A stretch of DNA of 36,161 nucleotides from Clostridium sp. (GTDB lineage Bacteria; Bacillota; Clostridia; Clostridiales; Clostridiaceae): positions 1 through 36,161 of the forward strand of contig JARLHR010000169.1 of assembly GCA_031292145.1 (NCBI GenBank), given 5' to 3'. Of this stretch, positions 15,678 to 24,405 are shown one piece after another. The translations under genes were made by a program, and so were the position numbers. Numbering within the stretch: position 1 is the first letter of the stretch; every line of letters begins with the position of its first letter. The notes below the pieces were generated by a model. It did no database searches, was not told the DNA's origin, and was given only the letters and a program-made list of their open reading frames with translations.

Positions 15678-16418
15678 TTATTTAGTTTTTAGCCCTTGCT
15701 TATTGATAGTATCCTTAACTTTAGGGTAATAAACTGATTGATAAATTCTTGAAGTGAAAGTACTCCAATTAGTTTCTTGTTCAGATCGTCCGATATCATT
15801 TAAGTATTTACCCATTTGCTCATCATAAATATCTATAGATTCTTCAATAGCTTTTGTATCATAACTTTCAGTATGTTTAAAGCTATCAAAAGGAACTCTT
15901 GGTTTTTTATGCGATTCATCAGCTGGATATCCAAGTACTAATCCTACCATTGGAAAAGTATATTTAGGTAAGCCTAATAGTTCTATAACTTCTTCTGGAT
16001 TTTTTCTGATTCCACCAATAGGAACTGTACCTAGTCCAAGAGATTCAGCAGCAATAACTGAAGCTCCTAGAGCTATTCCAACGTCTACTGATCCTGCAAG
16101 AATACCTTCTATATCCTCATGAATTACTTGTTTAAAGCCAGTTTTTTCACCTGCAAGATAAGTTCTATAAAAATCCATTACAAATACTAGAAATACTGGA
16201 GCTTTAGCAACATATTCTTGATTGCCCACAAGTTCTGCTAATTTTTCTTTTTTCTTTTTGTCTCTTACAACTATAACAGATGTTTGCTGCCCGTTTATTG
16301 AGTTAGGCATAGCTTGAGCACTTTTTACAATTTCATCGATTATTTCATCTGAAACATCTTTATCTAAATATTGTCTTATAGACCTATGATTTTTTATTGT
16401 ATCTATTGTATTATTCAT
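15678..16418 (-). CDS. Nitroreductase family protein (NfrA-like NADPH:FMN oxidoreductase)
   Basis: 246 aa, the size of NfrA/SnrA-type nitroreductases. The N-terminus TIDTIKNHRSIRQYLDKDVSDEIIDEIVKSAQAMPNSINGQQTSVIVVRD contains the R-S-x-R FMN-phosphate motif and the SxNGQ flavin motif. A central segment, GILAGSVDVGIALGASVIAAESLGLGTVPIGGIRKNPEEV, is the conserved FMN/isoalloxazine region. Such enzymes reduce free flavins, nitroaromatics or quinones with NADPH. The ribosome site GAGGTGAT precedes ATG. It is the second gene of an operon with the metallo-hydrolase, 68 bp apart. The physiological substrate is unknown. Confidence 0.9.
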   Translation of the reverse strand: MNNTIDTIKNHRSIRQYLDKDVSDEIIDEIVKSAQAMPNSINGQQTSVIVVRDKKKKEKLAELVGNQEYVAKAPVFLVFVMDFYRTYLAGEKTGFKQVIHEDIEGILAGSVDVGIALGASVIAAESLGLGTVPIGGIRKNPEEVIELLGLPKYTFPMVGLVLGYPADESHKKPRVPFDSFKHTESYDTKAIEESIDIYDEQMGKYLNDIGRSEQETNWSTFTSRIYQSVYYPKVKDTINKQGLKTK

Positions 16419-16486
16419 AATTTATCACCTCATAATAATATTTAATATTTTCATAATATGCTAACTTATTTTAACATAAGTGTTTT

Positions 16487-17236
16487 TTATAATTTCATAA
16501 TAGTACTATTTTTTAATGAAGATAAAGCTTCAGGAGTGTGAGTACCTAAGTAAACTGTATCATTTTCTTTAATGAAAGTTCGGACTTTTTCCAATGTTTC
16601 CTTTGCTAAGTCTTTGTCCTCAAAAACAATAGATAATTGATTTTGTCTCAAAGCTTCATCTGTGTAAGTTACATCACCATGAAGCATATAGTAAACACCA
16701 TTAATTTCAGCAATGACTAAAGAATTACCAGTAGTATGACCATAAGCTGGCACCATAATAATATGTTCACTTATAGTTTGGCTTTTAGCAAAATTTTTAT
16801 ATTGACCATCAGTAAAATCAACTTTAATTATATTGTCATTAGTTAAATTCATTGCATCAGCTTCTATACGAGAAATATAAATTTTTGCATTATCAAATAA
16901 TCTTAATTCACCAGCATGATCAGGGTGTTTATGAGTTAAAATAATTTTATTAACATCTTTTGGTTCATAGCCTATATTTCTTAATGCTTCATTAAAGTTA
17001 GCAACTTTTTCTCCCATGTACATCGATTGGTCAGGCTTTTCTTCAAAATCTGGTGTTTCAACAGGAAGCCCTGTATCTACTAAAATAACTTCTTCTCCTG
17101 TATCTATTAGATAGTTTTGTAAACTTGCAGGATATTCTTTATTAGGGTTAACTTTTTCTTTTTCAAGAGATCCACCTAAAGCAAATGATTCTTTCATTCT
17201 TCCGTTTTTATAAAATTCTAAAGCTAAAATTTTCAT
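16487..17236 (-). CDS. Metallo-beta-lactamase-fold hydrolase (lactonase-like)
   Basis: 249 aa with a complete dinuclear zinc site: HKHPDH at 102-107 (H102, H104, D106, H107), H167 in GHTTGN, D188 in HGDV, and a C-terminal His in GTHTPE. The order and the ID-TGEEVILVDTGLP strand at 44-58 match the AHL-lactonase (AiiA/AttM) branch of the superfamily, but quorum-lactone hydrolysis is only one of the activities in that branch. The ribosome site GGAGGAAT precedes ATG. It is the first gene of an operon with the nitroreductase, behind a perfect-consensus promoter with a dyad operator. Confidence 0.85.
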   Translation of the reverse strand: MKILALEFYKNGRMKESFALGGSLEKEKVNPNKEYPASLQNYLIDTGEEVILVDTGLPVETPDFEEKPDQSMYMGEKVANFNEALRNIGYEPKDVNKIILTHKHPDHAGELRLFDNAKIYISRIEADAMNLTNDNIIKVDFTDGQYKNFAKSQTISEHIIMVPAYGHTTGNSLVIAEINGVYYMLHGDVTYTDEALRQNQLSIVFEDKDLAKETLEKVRTFIKENDTVYLGTHTPEALSSLKNSTIMKL

Positions 17237-17340
17237 AATCTATTCCTCCAATATATCATTATATTTAAATTATTTACTAATATTTAGTTGCTTTGTTAGA
17301 GCTTATAATACTTTTTTGCATAACATTTTTTGTTAAGTTA

Positions 17341-17393
17341 TTGATTATAAATTGGTATAATCAAATTATATTTTATACAATTTAATTTGTCAA
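17341..17393 (-). promoter_or_regulatory. Consensus promoter plus perfect dyad operator for the hydrolase-nitroreductase operon
   Basis: Minus strand: -35 TTGACA (17393-17388), exactly 17 bp, -10 TATAAT (17370-17365), both hexamers fully consensus. Immediately downstream, over the expected start site, TTGATTATA (17341-17349) and TATAATCAA (17356-17364) form a perfect 9-bp inverted repeat with a 6-bp centre. A promoter this strong with a dyad at +1 is expected to be held off by a repressor. No regulator gene adjoins it. Confidence 0.75.
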
Positions 17394-17621
17394 TTGATAT
17401 TTTGAAATTTATATAAACACTATCATATAAATTTCTCATGTACAATTAGGGTGTAAACTAAGAAAGTCAGCCATTTATATTATCATTTTTAACTTACATA
17501 AAACCAACTTCATGATATAATATAGAAAAAATATTTGGTGTGATTAACTTTGGAGAGATTTTGTAATAATATAAGTGTTATAATATTTAGAATTGAAAGA
17601 TTACTGGAGGGATAATTTATA

Positions 17622-18806
17622 ATGGATATGCTCGCACAAGCCTTTGCAGTTAAGGATGAAATAATAAAGTGGAGAAGGGATCTTCATAAAATACCTGAAA
17701 TAGGTTTAGATTTGCCAAAAACTTTTGACTATGTAACAAAGAAATTAGATGAATTTAATATAGAATATACTACATATAAAAATCACTCTGGAATCAGTGC
17801 TGTTTTGGGGAGGAAAGAAGGAAAAACAATTGCAATAAGGGCAGATATGGATGGTTTAGAAATTAAGGAAGAAACAAGTCTGGAATTTAAATCAGAAAAT
17901 GATAATATGCATGCCTGTGGCCATGATGGGCATACTGCAATATTGATTGGAGTAGCAAAAATACTTAAGGAAAATGAAAATGAGTTAAATGGAAAAGTAA
18001 AGTTAATATTTCAACCAAGTGAAGAGTTAGGGCCAGGTGGTGCATTAGCTATGATTGAAGATGGAGTATTAGAAAATCCTAAAGTAGATGCAATGTTAGC
18101 TTTGCATGTTGATCGTAAGCTTGGAGATTATAAAAATGGAGATGTATTAGTTAGATATGGAAGCATGTCTGCAGCAGAGGATCCGATTAATATAAAGATA
18201 ATAGGGAAGGGAGGTCATGCGTCAACACCTAATTTATGCATTGATCCTATATGTATCGCAACCCTACTTATCAATAATATTCAATATATATTAAGTAGAG
18301 AAATAAATCAAACTATACCGACAGTAATAAGTTTTGGAAGTATTCAAGGTGGAAGGAATTCAAATAACGTTATTCCGGATACTGTTGAGATTAATGGAAC
18401 TGTAAGAAATACAGATATTGAAACAAGGAAATTTGTATTAAAGCGAATTGAAGAAATAGTAGCGGGTTTGACAAAAATAATGAGAGCGGATTTTGAGTTG
18501 AATTTTAATGGCGGTTGTCCAGCTGTTATTAATGATAAAAATATGGTTGATATGTTTTTAAAGTCAGCAAAAAAGATATTAAAGGAAGAGGACGTGCATA
18601 TTTTAAATGATTGCAATATGGGAGCAGAAGATGCAGGCTTCTTCTTTGAAAGAGTTTCAGGATGTTATTTTAGATTATATAATCCATTAGCCTTTGAAGA
18701 TGGAATTGTGTATCCGGCTCATAACTGCAAATATATGATGGATGACTCAGTATTATATAGAGGTGTGGCCGTGATGCTGCAAATGACAATTGATTACTTA
18801 AATTAA
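17622..18806 (+). CDS. M20 family amidohydrolase / peptidase (M20D)
   Basis: 394 aa, typical length. Seen: WRRDLHKIPEIGLDLPKT at the N-terminus, IAIRADMDGLEI (metal-binding Asp region), ACGHDGHTA with C99 and H101 as metal ligands as in M20D hippurate hydrolases and amino-acid deacetylases, catalytic E134 and ligand E135 in QPSEELGPGG, then the small dimerisation domain (about 180-295, KIIGKGGHASTP) and a return to the catalytic lobe. It hydrolyses N-acyl amino acids or similar amides in the cytoplasm; the substrate is not resolved. GGAGGGA lies upstream. A possible promoter is CTTACA-N17-TATAAT (17493-17521). A terminator follows, so it is probably monocistronic. Confidence 0.9.
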   Translation: MDMLAQAFAVKDEIIKWRRDLHKIPEIGLDLPKTFDYVTKKLDEFNIEYTTYKNHSGISAVLGRKEGKTIAIRADMDGLEIKEETSLEFKSENDNMHACGHDGHTAILIGVAKILKENENELNGKVKLIFQPSEELGPGGALAMIEDGVLENPKVDAMLALHVDRKLGDYKNGDVLVRYGSMSAAEDPINIKIIGKGGHASTPNLCIDPICIATLLINNIQYILSREINQTIPTVISFGSIQGGRNSNNVIPDTVEINGTVRNTDIETRKFVLKRIEEIVAGLTKIMRADFELNFNGGCPAVINDKNMVDMFLKSAKKILKEEDVHILNDCNMGAEDAGFFFERVSGCYFRLYNPLAFEDGIVYPAHNCKYMMDDSVLYRGVAVMLQMTIDYLN

Positions 18807-18898
18807 GCTGTTCATTTAAATTAAATAATTTCTAATAAATTTATGATAAATAAGCATATATAATTCTAACTTATATAAGAAATAAATAGAACGTAAAT

Positions 18899-18929
18899 AA
18901 GAGCTTTTGTAATGTAAGCTCTTTTTTTG
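18899..18929 (+). terminator. Terminator of the M20 amidohydrolase gene
   Basis: AGAGCTT (18900-18906) pairs with AAGCTCT (18916-18922), followed by seven T. From here to 19168 there is no gene; an extended -10 for the next gene lies at 19104-19112. Confidence 0.88.
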
Positions 18930-19168
18930 TTGGGATTATAGGTGATAATTAAAACAAAGCTTAGTGTGCAGGTGTTTTGTGTATAAATAATGAGATTATA
19001 TTTGAATAAAAAGAATGGAATTGAAGGAATTAAGTGGAATATGAATAAAAATCGGCAAAAAAGTTTAAGGAATGTGGGAGAAATAGAATTTATGTGTAAA
19101 TTGTGGTATAATTACAAGCGAGAGTTGAGAAAATTGTCTAAAAAAATAAGTTATTAGGGGGAAATGTA

Positions 19169-20881
19169 ATGAATTTAATAAACAATTTAAGGGTTAGAAC
19201 TAAATTAATTTCAGCGTTTTTGATTGTTGCTGCATTAATTTTAGTGGTTGGAGCAGTTGGAACTTTATCATTAGGAAATGTAGACACGAAGGCAAAAAAA
19301 ATATATAGTGTAAATTTGCAAAGTGTAAATTATGTGTTATCAATTAAAGCAAATATGTCAAAAATTGATGGCAAACTTTTAACAATGATGGACGAAAAAG
19401 ATAAATCTAAAGTGGAAGAATTACAAAAAAGCATTAATTCTATGGTAGAAGAGGATAATAAATATATAGCAGATTATGAAAAATTAATTAGTACACCAGA
19501 ACAAGAAAAGGTTTGGACTGAGTTTAAAAATAATGTAACTAAATATAGAGATACTAGAAATGGTTTAATAGATGCTATTAATTCTGATGATATCAATGGT
19601 GCACAAAAGCAATATTTATTAATGGGGCCTATAGAAAATGAGATGCTAGATAGTCTTGATAAGGTAATAGAAATAAATATAAATGAAGCACAGACAGCAG
19701 ATGAAAATATTAGTTTAACATTCACATCTGCAAATTTAAGTATACTTATATTAACAATTATAGGATTTATAATTGCAGTTATACTTGGATTATTTATGTC
19801 AAGAAATATAAATGTGCCATTGAAAAAGATAAAAGAGTATGCTGAAAGATTAGCATTATATGATTTTTCAACTCCAATTACTATCACAAGAAAAGATGAA
19901 TTTGGACAAACGGGAGTTGCTTTAAATACTGCACAAAAAAATGTGAATGATTTAGTTAAAACAATTATAGAAAATTCTGAAGATATAAGTGCATATAGTG
20001 AGGAACTTTCTGCAACTGCTGAGGAATTAGCTTCTAGAGCTGAGAATATAGATAACGCGGTAAATAATATTGCAATTAGCATGCAAGAGTCTAGTGCAGT
20101 ATCAGAAGAAATAAGTGCTTCAGTTCAAGAAGTAGATGCAAGTATTAATGAACTTTCAGAAAAAGCTGCGGAGGGAAGTAATAATGCCAGTAAGTCTAAG
20201 GAAAGAGCTACGGAAGTTCAAATTAATAGCAAGAAAGCAATAGAAGGAACTCGTAAACTTTACTCTGAAAAAGAAAGAGGCATGCTGCAAGTAATAGAAA
20301 ATGGAAGAGTAGTAGCTAGTATTAAAATTATGGCAGATACAATAGGAAGTATATCAGAACAGACTAATTTATTGGCATTAAATGCAGCTATAGAAGCAGC
20401 AAGAGCTGGAGAGCAAGGAAAAGGCTTTGCAGTTGTTGCAGAAGAAGTAAGAACACTTGCAGAACAGTCATCACAGGCAGTAACAGATATTCAGAATACA
20501 ATTATTAAGGTTGAAGAAGCATTTAACGATAGTATTAATACTGGAAGGGATATACTTAAATTTATTAATACAGATGTGCATGAACAATTTGATGCGTATG
20601 GAGAAACAGGTACCCAGTATTATAATGATTCTGATTTTGTAAGTAAAATGTCAGAAGAAATTGCAGCTATGTCAGAAGAAATTACAGCTACTGTAGATCA
20701 AGTAAGTGAAGCGGTGCAGAATATGGCACAAACAGCGCAAAAATCTAATGAACAGGCTGATGAAATTAAAGAGAGTATGAATGAAACTACAAAAGCTATA
20801 GAACAAGTGGCTTTAACAGCACAAAGCCAAGCAGAACTTGCTCAAAAGCTTAATGAAATGGTACATAAATTTAAGATTTAG
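19169..20881 (+). CDS. Transmembrane methyl-accepting chemotaxis protein
   Basis: 570 aa. A short cytoplasmic start ([13 protein letters not shown]), TM1 at about 12-32, a four-helix-bundle sensor (about 33-187), TM2 at about 188-208 and a HAMP domain (about 209-262, [23 protein letters not shown]). The signalling domain has the canonical hairpin tip [40 protein letters not shown] near 395-433, which contacts CheA/CheW. Glu/Gln-rich heptads on both sides provide methylation sites. No C-terminal tether pentapeptide is seen. An extended -10 (TGGTATAAT, 19104-19112) provides the promoter. The ligand is unknown. Confidence 0.94.
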   Translation: MNLINNLRVRTKLISAFLIVAALILVVGAVGTLSLGNVDTKAKKIYSVNLQSVNYVLSIKANMSKIDGKLLTMMDEKDKSKVEELQKSINSMVEEDNKYIADYEKLISTPEQEKVWTEFKNNVTKYRDTRNGLIDAINSDDINGAQKQYLLMGPIENEMLDSLDKVIEININEAQTADENISLTFTSANLSILILTIIGFIIAVILGLFMSRNINVPLKKIKEYAERLALYDFSTPITITRKDEFGQTGVALNTAQKNVNDLVKTIIENSEDISAYSEELSATAEELASRAENIDNAVNNIAISMQESSAVSEEISASVQEVDASINELSEKAAEGSNNASKSKERATEVQINSKKAIEGTRKLYSEKERGMLQVIENGRVVASIKIMADTIGSISEQTNLLALNAAIEAARAGEQGKGFAVVAEEVRTLAEQSSQAVTDIQNTIIKVEEAFNDSINTGRDILKFINTDVHEQFDAYGETGTQYYNDSDFVSKMSEEIAAMSEEITATVDQVSEAVQNMAQTAQKSNEQADEIKESMNETTKAIEQVALTAQSQAELAQKLNEMVHKFKI

Positions 20882-20898
20882 ATTAATTACGACTATAA

Positions 20899-20926
20899 AA
20901 ACCCCCGATTTATCGGAGGTTTTTTA
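20899..20926 (+). terminator. Terminator of the chemoreceptor gene
   Basis: AACCCCCGAT pairs with ATCGGAGGTT (one mismatch) across a 2-nt gap, followed by six T; it starts 18 bp after the stop codon. The following 20927-21184 holds no gene I can recognise. Confidence 0.85.
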
Positions 20927-21184
20927 GTTTGAGAATTAAAATAAGTTATGTCAATCCACTAGGAGTATATTTATATTTTGTTTATCGATATGTTGTTTTT
21001 AATTTTCAGGATTGTTTGAGCTGTTTTTGCGGTAAGACGGAATGAAGAATATAAACATATTATGCGAAAATATGTGGAAACATAAGAGAAAAAACAGAAC
21101 GAAAATAGAAGGTAATAATACGTATGTGTAGAAATATATGGACAAGGGTATTAAAATATTAAATTTATGGGAGGTATTGATTTT

Positions 21185-21307
21185 ATGTATGAGATTTTAG
21201 TACAAAAAAGTAACAGATTAGCACCTAATTCTTATTGGAAAATCAATTTATTGTTTTCTGAGAGTTTTGATGACGTTTATGGAGATTCTATAATTCAAAC
21301 TGAATAA
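21185..21307 (+). CDS. Small protein of unknown function, possibly frameshifted
   Basis: A 40-aa frame (MYEILVQKSNRLAPNSYWKINLLF... ending IIQTE) behind a good ribosome site, GGGAGGT at 21171-21177. Composition is normal for a real protein (Trp, Tyr, Pro and charged residues). One base out of frame, the DNA just after the stop continues as LNNKPDILEEIKK and ends with TAA near 21342, so the original protein may have been about 53 aa and lost its end through a single-base change near 21299. I do not recognise the family. No obvious partner; the next gene starts 217 bp later. Confidence 0.4.
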   Translation: MYEILVQKSNRLAPNSYWKINLLFSESFDDVYGDSIIQTE

Positions 21308-21523
21308 TAAGCCTGATATATTGGAAGAAATTAAAAAATAATACGTATAAATAGTTGAAATATGATTAAAAAGGTAAAAATTTTACAAATATTAAATTAT
21401 GTGCTATATGCAAATATAAAATAGGGCATTAAGTAAACGTATTCGCAACCCGGAATTGATGATATCGAATATTAATGTAATTTAATCTAGAGAGGTACGA
21501 TTAATAAAATGGGGGGGAACGTT

Positions 21524-22198
21524 ATGAGAGTTTTATGTGATAATTGCAATTTGAATTGTCATATTGAAAAATATAAGGAGAGATTAGATAATATCATTAT
21601 TAGAAAAAATTATAATTTATTAGATAATGAAGTGATTAGTTTAAGCCAGTTTCTTGATGATTTGATAGCTAAATGTATTTTTTGCGACACAAATAATTTG
21701 CATAAATTTAATAAAAAAAATTCAATTGAATCTGAAATGTTGTATTACTATGGAAAACAGCATTTGTTTTTAAAATTATACTATTATATAAGTGAAGGGA
21801 TAAAAAATGACGAGCTAATTTATATTTCAATGGAAGAAGGACTTTATACTAAGCTTATGGAAACTCTTATAATTAATAGAGTTCCCATTAATCATATCAA
21901 ATTTAAATCTTTAGAAGACATAACATTAAGGAATAATGAATTTAATGTTATTGCATTAAAAGAAAAAGTAGATAAACTTAACTTTAATAGTAAAAATGAT
22001 GATATAATAATTAGGTGGGTAATAGAACCTAGATATGTAAGTGAAGTGAATCTAAAGAAATATTTCTTTGATACTAAAGCTACATTCAATAGATACATGG
22101 GAAATATAAAGTCAAATATTATGTATATATATGATGCATGTGAGCACATAAATAAAGGTAAAAATACTAATTTAAGTTGTATAGAAAATAAAAATTAA
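21524..22198 (+). CDS. Spo0E-like phosphatase fused to a MEDS-type sensory domain
   Basis: 224 aa. Residues about 12-52 (IEKYKERLDNIIIRKNYNLLDNEVISLSQFLDDLIAKC) are a Spo0E-like helical hairpin with the active motif SQFLDDLI. From about residue 70 the protein reads MLYYYGKQHLFLKLYYYISEGIKNDELIYISMEEGLYTKLMETL..., resembling the MEDS (DcmR sensory) domain, and continues to the C-terminus without a DNA-binding domain. Four Cys (CDNCNLNC and CIFC) flank the Spo0E part and could bind metal. ATG 21524 is preferred, with the G7 run (21511-21517) serving as ribosome site; ATG 21509 with GAGGT at 21492 is the alternative. It is likely a sensor-controlled Spo0A~P phosphatase (inference). Confidence 0.72.
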   Translation: MRVLCDNCNLNCHIEKYKERLDNIIIRKNYNLLDNEVISLSQFLDDLIAKCIFCDTNNLHKFNKKNSIESEMLYYYGKQHLFLKLYYYISEGIKNDELIYISMEEGLYTKLMETLIINRVPINHIKFKSLEDITLRNNEFNVIALKEKVDKLNFNSKNDDIIIRWVIEPRYVSEVNLKKYFFDTKATFNRYMGNIKSNIMYIYDACEHINKGKNTNLSCIENKN

Positions 22199-22212
22199 AA
22201 TATGAATTTGAA

Positions 22213-22250
22213 AGACTAGTTACAAAATAAAAATTAAGTAACTAGTTTTT
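22213..22250 (+). terminator. Terminator of the Spo0E-MEDS gene
   Basis: ACTAGTTAC (22217-22225 region) pairs with GTAACTAGT (22238-22246 region) across an A-rich loop, followed by five T. It can also work leftward for the gene at 22293-22646. Confidence 0.8.
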
Positions 22251-22292
22251 GCGTTTATATGTATGTATTTTTAATTAATTTGTATATTTGAA

Positions 22293-22646
22293 TTAATAAC
22301 CCAATATTAGTCTTTGGCGACACTCGGATCTTTGAAGTGGTGACATTTTTGATGTATTTTCTTCCATCCATTTCCGTTGTTGAAAGGAGAACCTTTTTCC
22401 AAAGAATAATAAAAATTGATTATGATAAGTTTCACCTACTAAACCATACGTAGACTGGGTAAATTTAACATAGCCTAAAGCCTCTAATAATGCTGTATCA
22501 TGAAGATAAATGGACTTTTCTTCATCAAACAGTTTTAAATCGAAATCTTTTTCTAATTTACCTGCTAAAAGATTGTGTTTAGATTCACCACATTCATAAA
22601 ATTTACCTTCTCTAGATAACCAACCACATATACCTGACTCACTCAT
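22293..22646 (-). CDS. Uncharacterised GWLS-type protein
   Basis: 117 aa of unknown function. The N-terminus CGWLSREGKFYECGESKHNLLAGKL matches a recurring but uncharacterised pattern in Firmicute and phage genomes: GWLS-x-x-G-x-F-x-x-C-x(5)-H, with Cys and His suggesting a metal or catalytic site. It is followed by an LHDTALLEALGYVKFTQ-type segment and a C-terminal region with QRKWMEEN. No clear ribosome site precedes ATG 22646, and the gene stands alone, so it may be an immigrant or a decaying gene. No function is assigned. Confidence 0.6.
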   Translation of the reverse strand: MSESGICGWLSREGKFYECGESKHNLLAGKLEKDFDLKLFDEEKSIYLHDTALLEALGYVKFTQSTYGLVGETYHNQFLLFFGKRFSFQQRKWMEENTSKMSPLQRSECRQRLILGY

Positions 22647-22971
22647 TCAATTAATAGGATAGATACGTATAATTTCATTCGATAAACAAAACTTCAAATT
22701 ATATCTTCCTATTTTACACCTCACTTTCTCGTATAGATAATTATAATATATTATAAATCATTTTCTTTTAAATGACTATGTTTTAACATTGTGTTTATTT
22801 TTTTAGAAATAAATTGAATACTTATATAACTTAACAAACTTTTGAGATAGAGACACTTATAAAAACTTGTACTAGCAGAGATGAATTTTTTATTTTGTGA
22901 TAGATAAATAATACTATAAATGTGTTATAGTATTATAGTATTATTTAGTTAAGAGATAAGGAGAAATAAAT
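22647..22971. other. Intergenic region with a perfect hairpin before the U32 gene
   Basis: AATACTATAA (22910-22919) and TTATAGTATT (22925-22934) form a perfect 10-bp inverted repeat with a 5-nt loop, 38 bp before the U32 start codon, followed by a third partial copy ATAGTATT (22935-22942). It could be an operator or leader hairpin. The rest is AT-rich and shows nothing else. Confidence 0.45.
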
Positions 22972-24195
22972 ATGAATAAGCCAGAACTTCTAGCACCAGC
23001 AGGAAATTTAGAGAAACTTAAAACTGCTATAAATTTTGGCGCTGATGCAGTATATCTTGGGGGAAGTAAATTAAACTTAAGAGCATCAGCAGATAATTTT
23101 ACAATAGAAGAATTAAAAGAGGGTCTTGAATATGCACATTCAAGAGGAAAAAAAGTTCACGTTACATTAAATGTAATTCCACATAATGAAGATTTAGTAG
23201 GGATAGAAGAATATATTAATGAATTATATGAAATAGGCGTTGATGCTGTACTTATTGCCGATCCAGGAATTTTTAGTATAGCTCGTGAAGTGGTACCAAA
23301 TCTGGAAATTCATTTAAGTACTCAAGCTAACAATGTAAACTACAAATCTGCTTTATTTTGGCATAAGGCTGGAGTTAGTAGAATTGTAGCTGCAAGAGAA
23401 ATGAGTCTTGAAGATTTAAAAGAATTAAGAAAAAAACTACCTGAATCTTGCGAGGTAGAAGCCTTTGTCCATGGTGCAATGTGTATGGGGTATTCTGGGA
23501 AGTGTTTGTTATCGAATTATATAACTGGCAGGGATTCTAATAGGGGAACTTGTACGCAACCTTGCAGATTTAAATATCACTTATATGAAGAAAGAGAACC
23601 AGGAGATTATCACAAAGTCAATAATAGTGATAATGGAATTTATTTTATGAATTCAAAGGATTTATGTATGATAGAGCATATTCCAGAATTGATTGAAGCA
23701 GGTATAAATTCTCTTAAAATTGAAGGTAGAATAAAGAGTGCATATTACGTGGCATCAGTAGTAAAAGCTTATAGGCAAGCTATTGATAAATACATAGAAG
23801 ATCCTAAAAATTATAAATATGACCCTAAGTGGATGAAAGAGCTTGAGAAGCCTAGCCATAGAGCATATACAACTGGATTTTATTTTGATGAAGAAGTAAG
23901 ACAAAATTATGAAACTTCAGCATATATACATAACTATGATATGATAGGCATTGTGAAGGATTATAATAAGGAAACTCATATTGCAACCATTCAGCAAAGA
24001 AATAAGGCTTATAATGGAGATTTAGTTGAAGTTTTAGCTATAAAAGGAGAAAACAGAATAATAAAGCTTGAAGATATGAGAAAAGAAAATGGTGAAGCAA
24101 TAGAAAGCGCGAATCGCCCACAAATGATTTTTACAGTGAAATGTGATGAGGAATTAGAGGTTAATGATATAATTGTAAAAAGTAAAAAGGCTTAG
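22972..24195 (+). CDS. Peptidase U32 family protein, TrhP-like (tRNA U34 hydroxylation)
   Basis: 407 aa, cytoplasmic. The U32 barrel starts KPELLAPAGNLEKLKTAINFGADAVYLGG. The diagnostic segment EAFVHGAMCMGYSGKCLLSNYITGRDSNRGTCTQPCRFKY carries four conserved Cys (C171, C178, C194, C198) that bind an iron-sulfur cluster in this family, and DLCMIEHIPELIEAGINSLKIEGRIKS follows. Length and the C-terminal beta-barrel domain (about 325-405) match YegQ/YrrO (TrhP), which makes 5-hydroxyuridine at tRNA position 34 from prephenate-derived chemistry; the 'peptidase' label is historical. AAGGAG precedes ATG. It is monocistronic, with a terminator following. Confidence 0.88.
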   Translation: MNKPELLAPAGNLEKLKTAINFGADAVYLGGSKLNLRASADNFTIEELKEGLEYAHSRGKKVHVTLNVIPHNEDLVGIEEYINELYEIGVDAVLIADPGIFSIAREVVPNLEIHLSTQANNVNYKSALFWHKAGVSRIVAAREMSLEDLKELRKKLPESCEVEAFVHGAMCMGYSGKCLLSNYITGRDSNRGTCTQPCRFKYHLYEEREPGDYHKVNNSDNGIYFMNSKDLCMIEHIPELIEAGINSLKIEGRIKSAYYVASVVKAYRQAIDKYIEDPKNYKYDPKWMKELEKPSHRAYTTGFYFDEEVRQNYETSAYIHNYDMIGIVKDYNKETHIATIQQRNKAYNGDLVEVLAIKGENRIIKLEDMRKENGEAIESANRPQMIFTVKCDEELEVNDIIVKSKKA

Positions 24196-24234
24196 ACGAA
24201 AAAATTGTTATTATTTTTAGTTTGTGCCTTAATC

Positions 24235-24272
24235 AAGGTAGATTAAGTGAAAATGCTTGATCTACCTTTTCT
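24235..24272 (+). terminator. Terminator of the U32 gene
   Basis: AAGGTAGATTAAG (24235-24247) pairs with CTTGATCTACCTT (24256-24268) with one G-U pair, followed by TTCTT. Confidence 0.85.
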
Positions 24273-24405
24273 TATGACTATAAAAATATATTAATTATCC
24301 CTATAAATTTAAATGTTAATAAAAAATTCATATTTTTTATACGTTTACATTAAAAAATGTGTTATAATGTAAAGGATGGTTTGCGAATTGAAAAGGAGAG
24401 ATTTA

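Noticed and set aside
24344-24371. TTTACA and TATAAT as a promoter for the 3D gene
   Set aside because: The spacer is only 13 bp; the TATAAT may be used with another -35, but none is clear.
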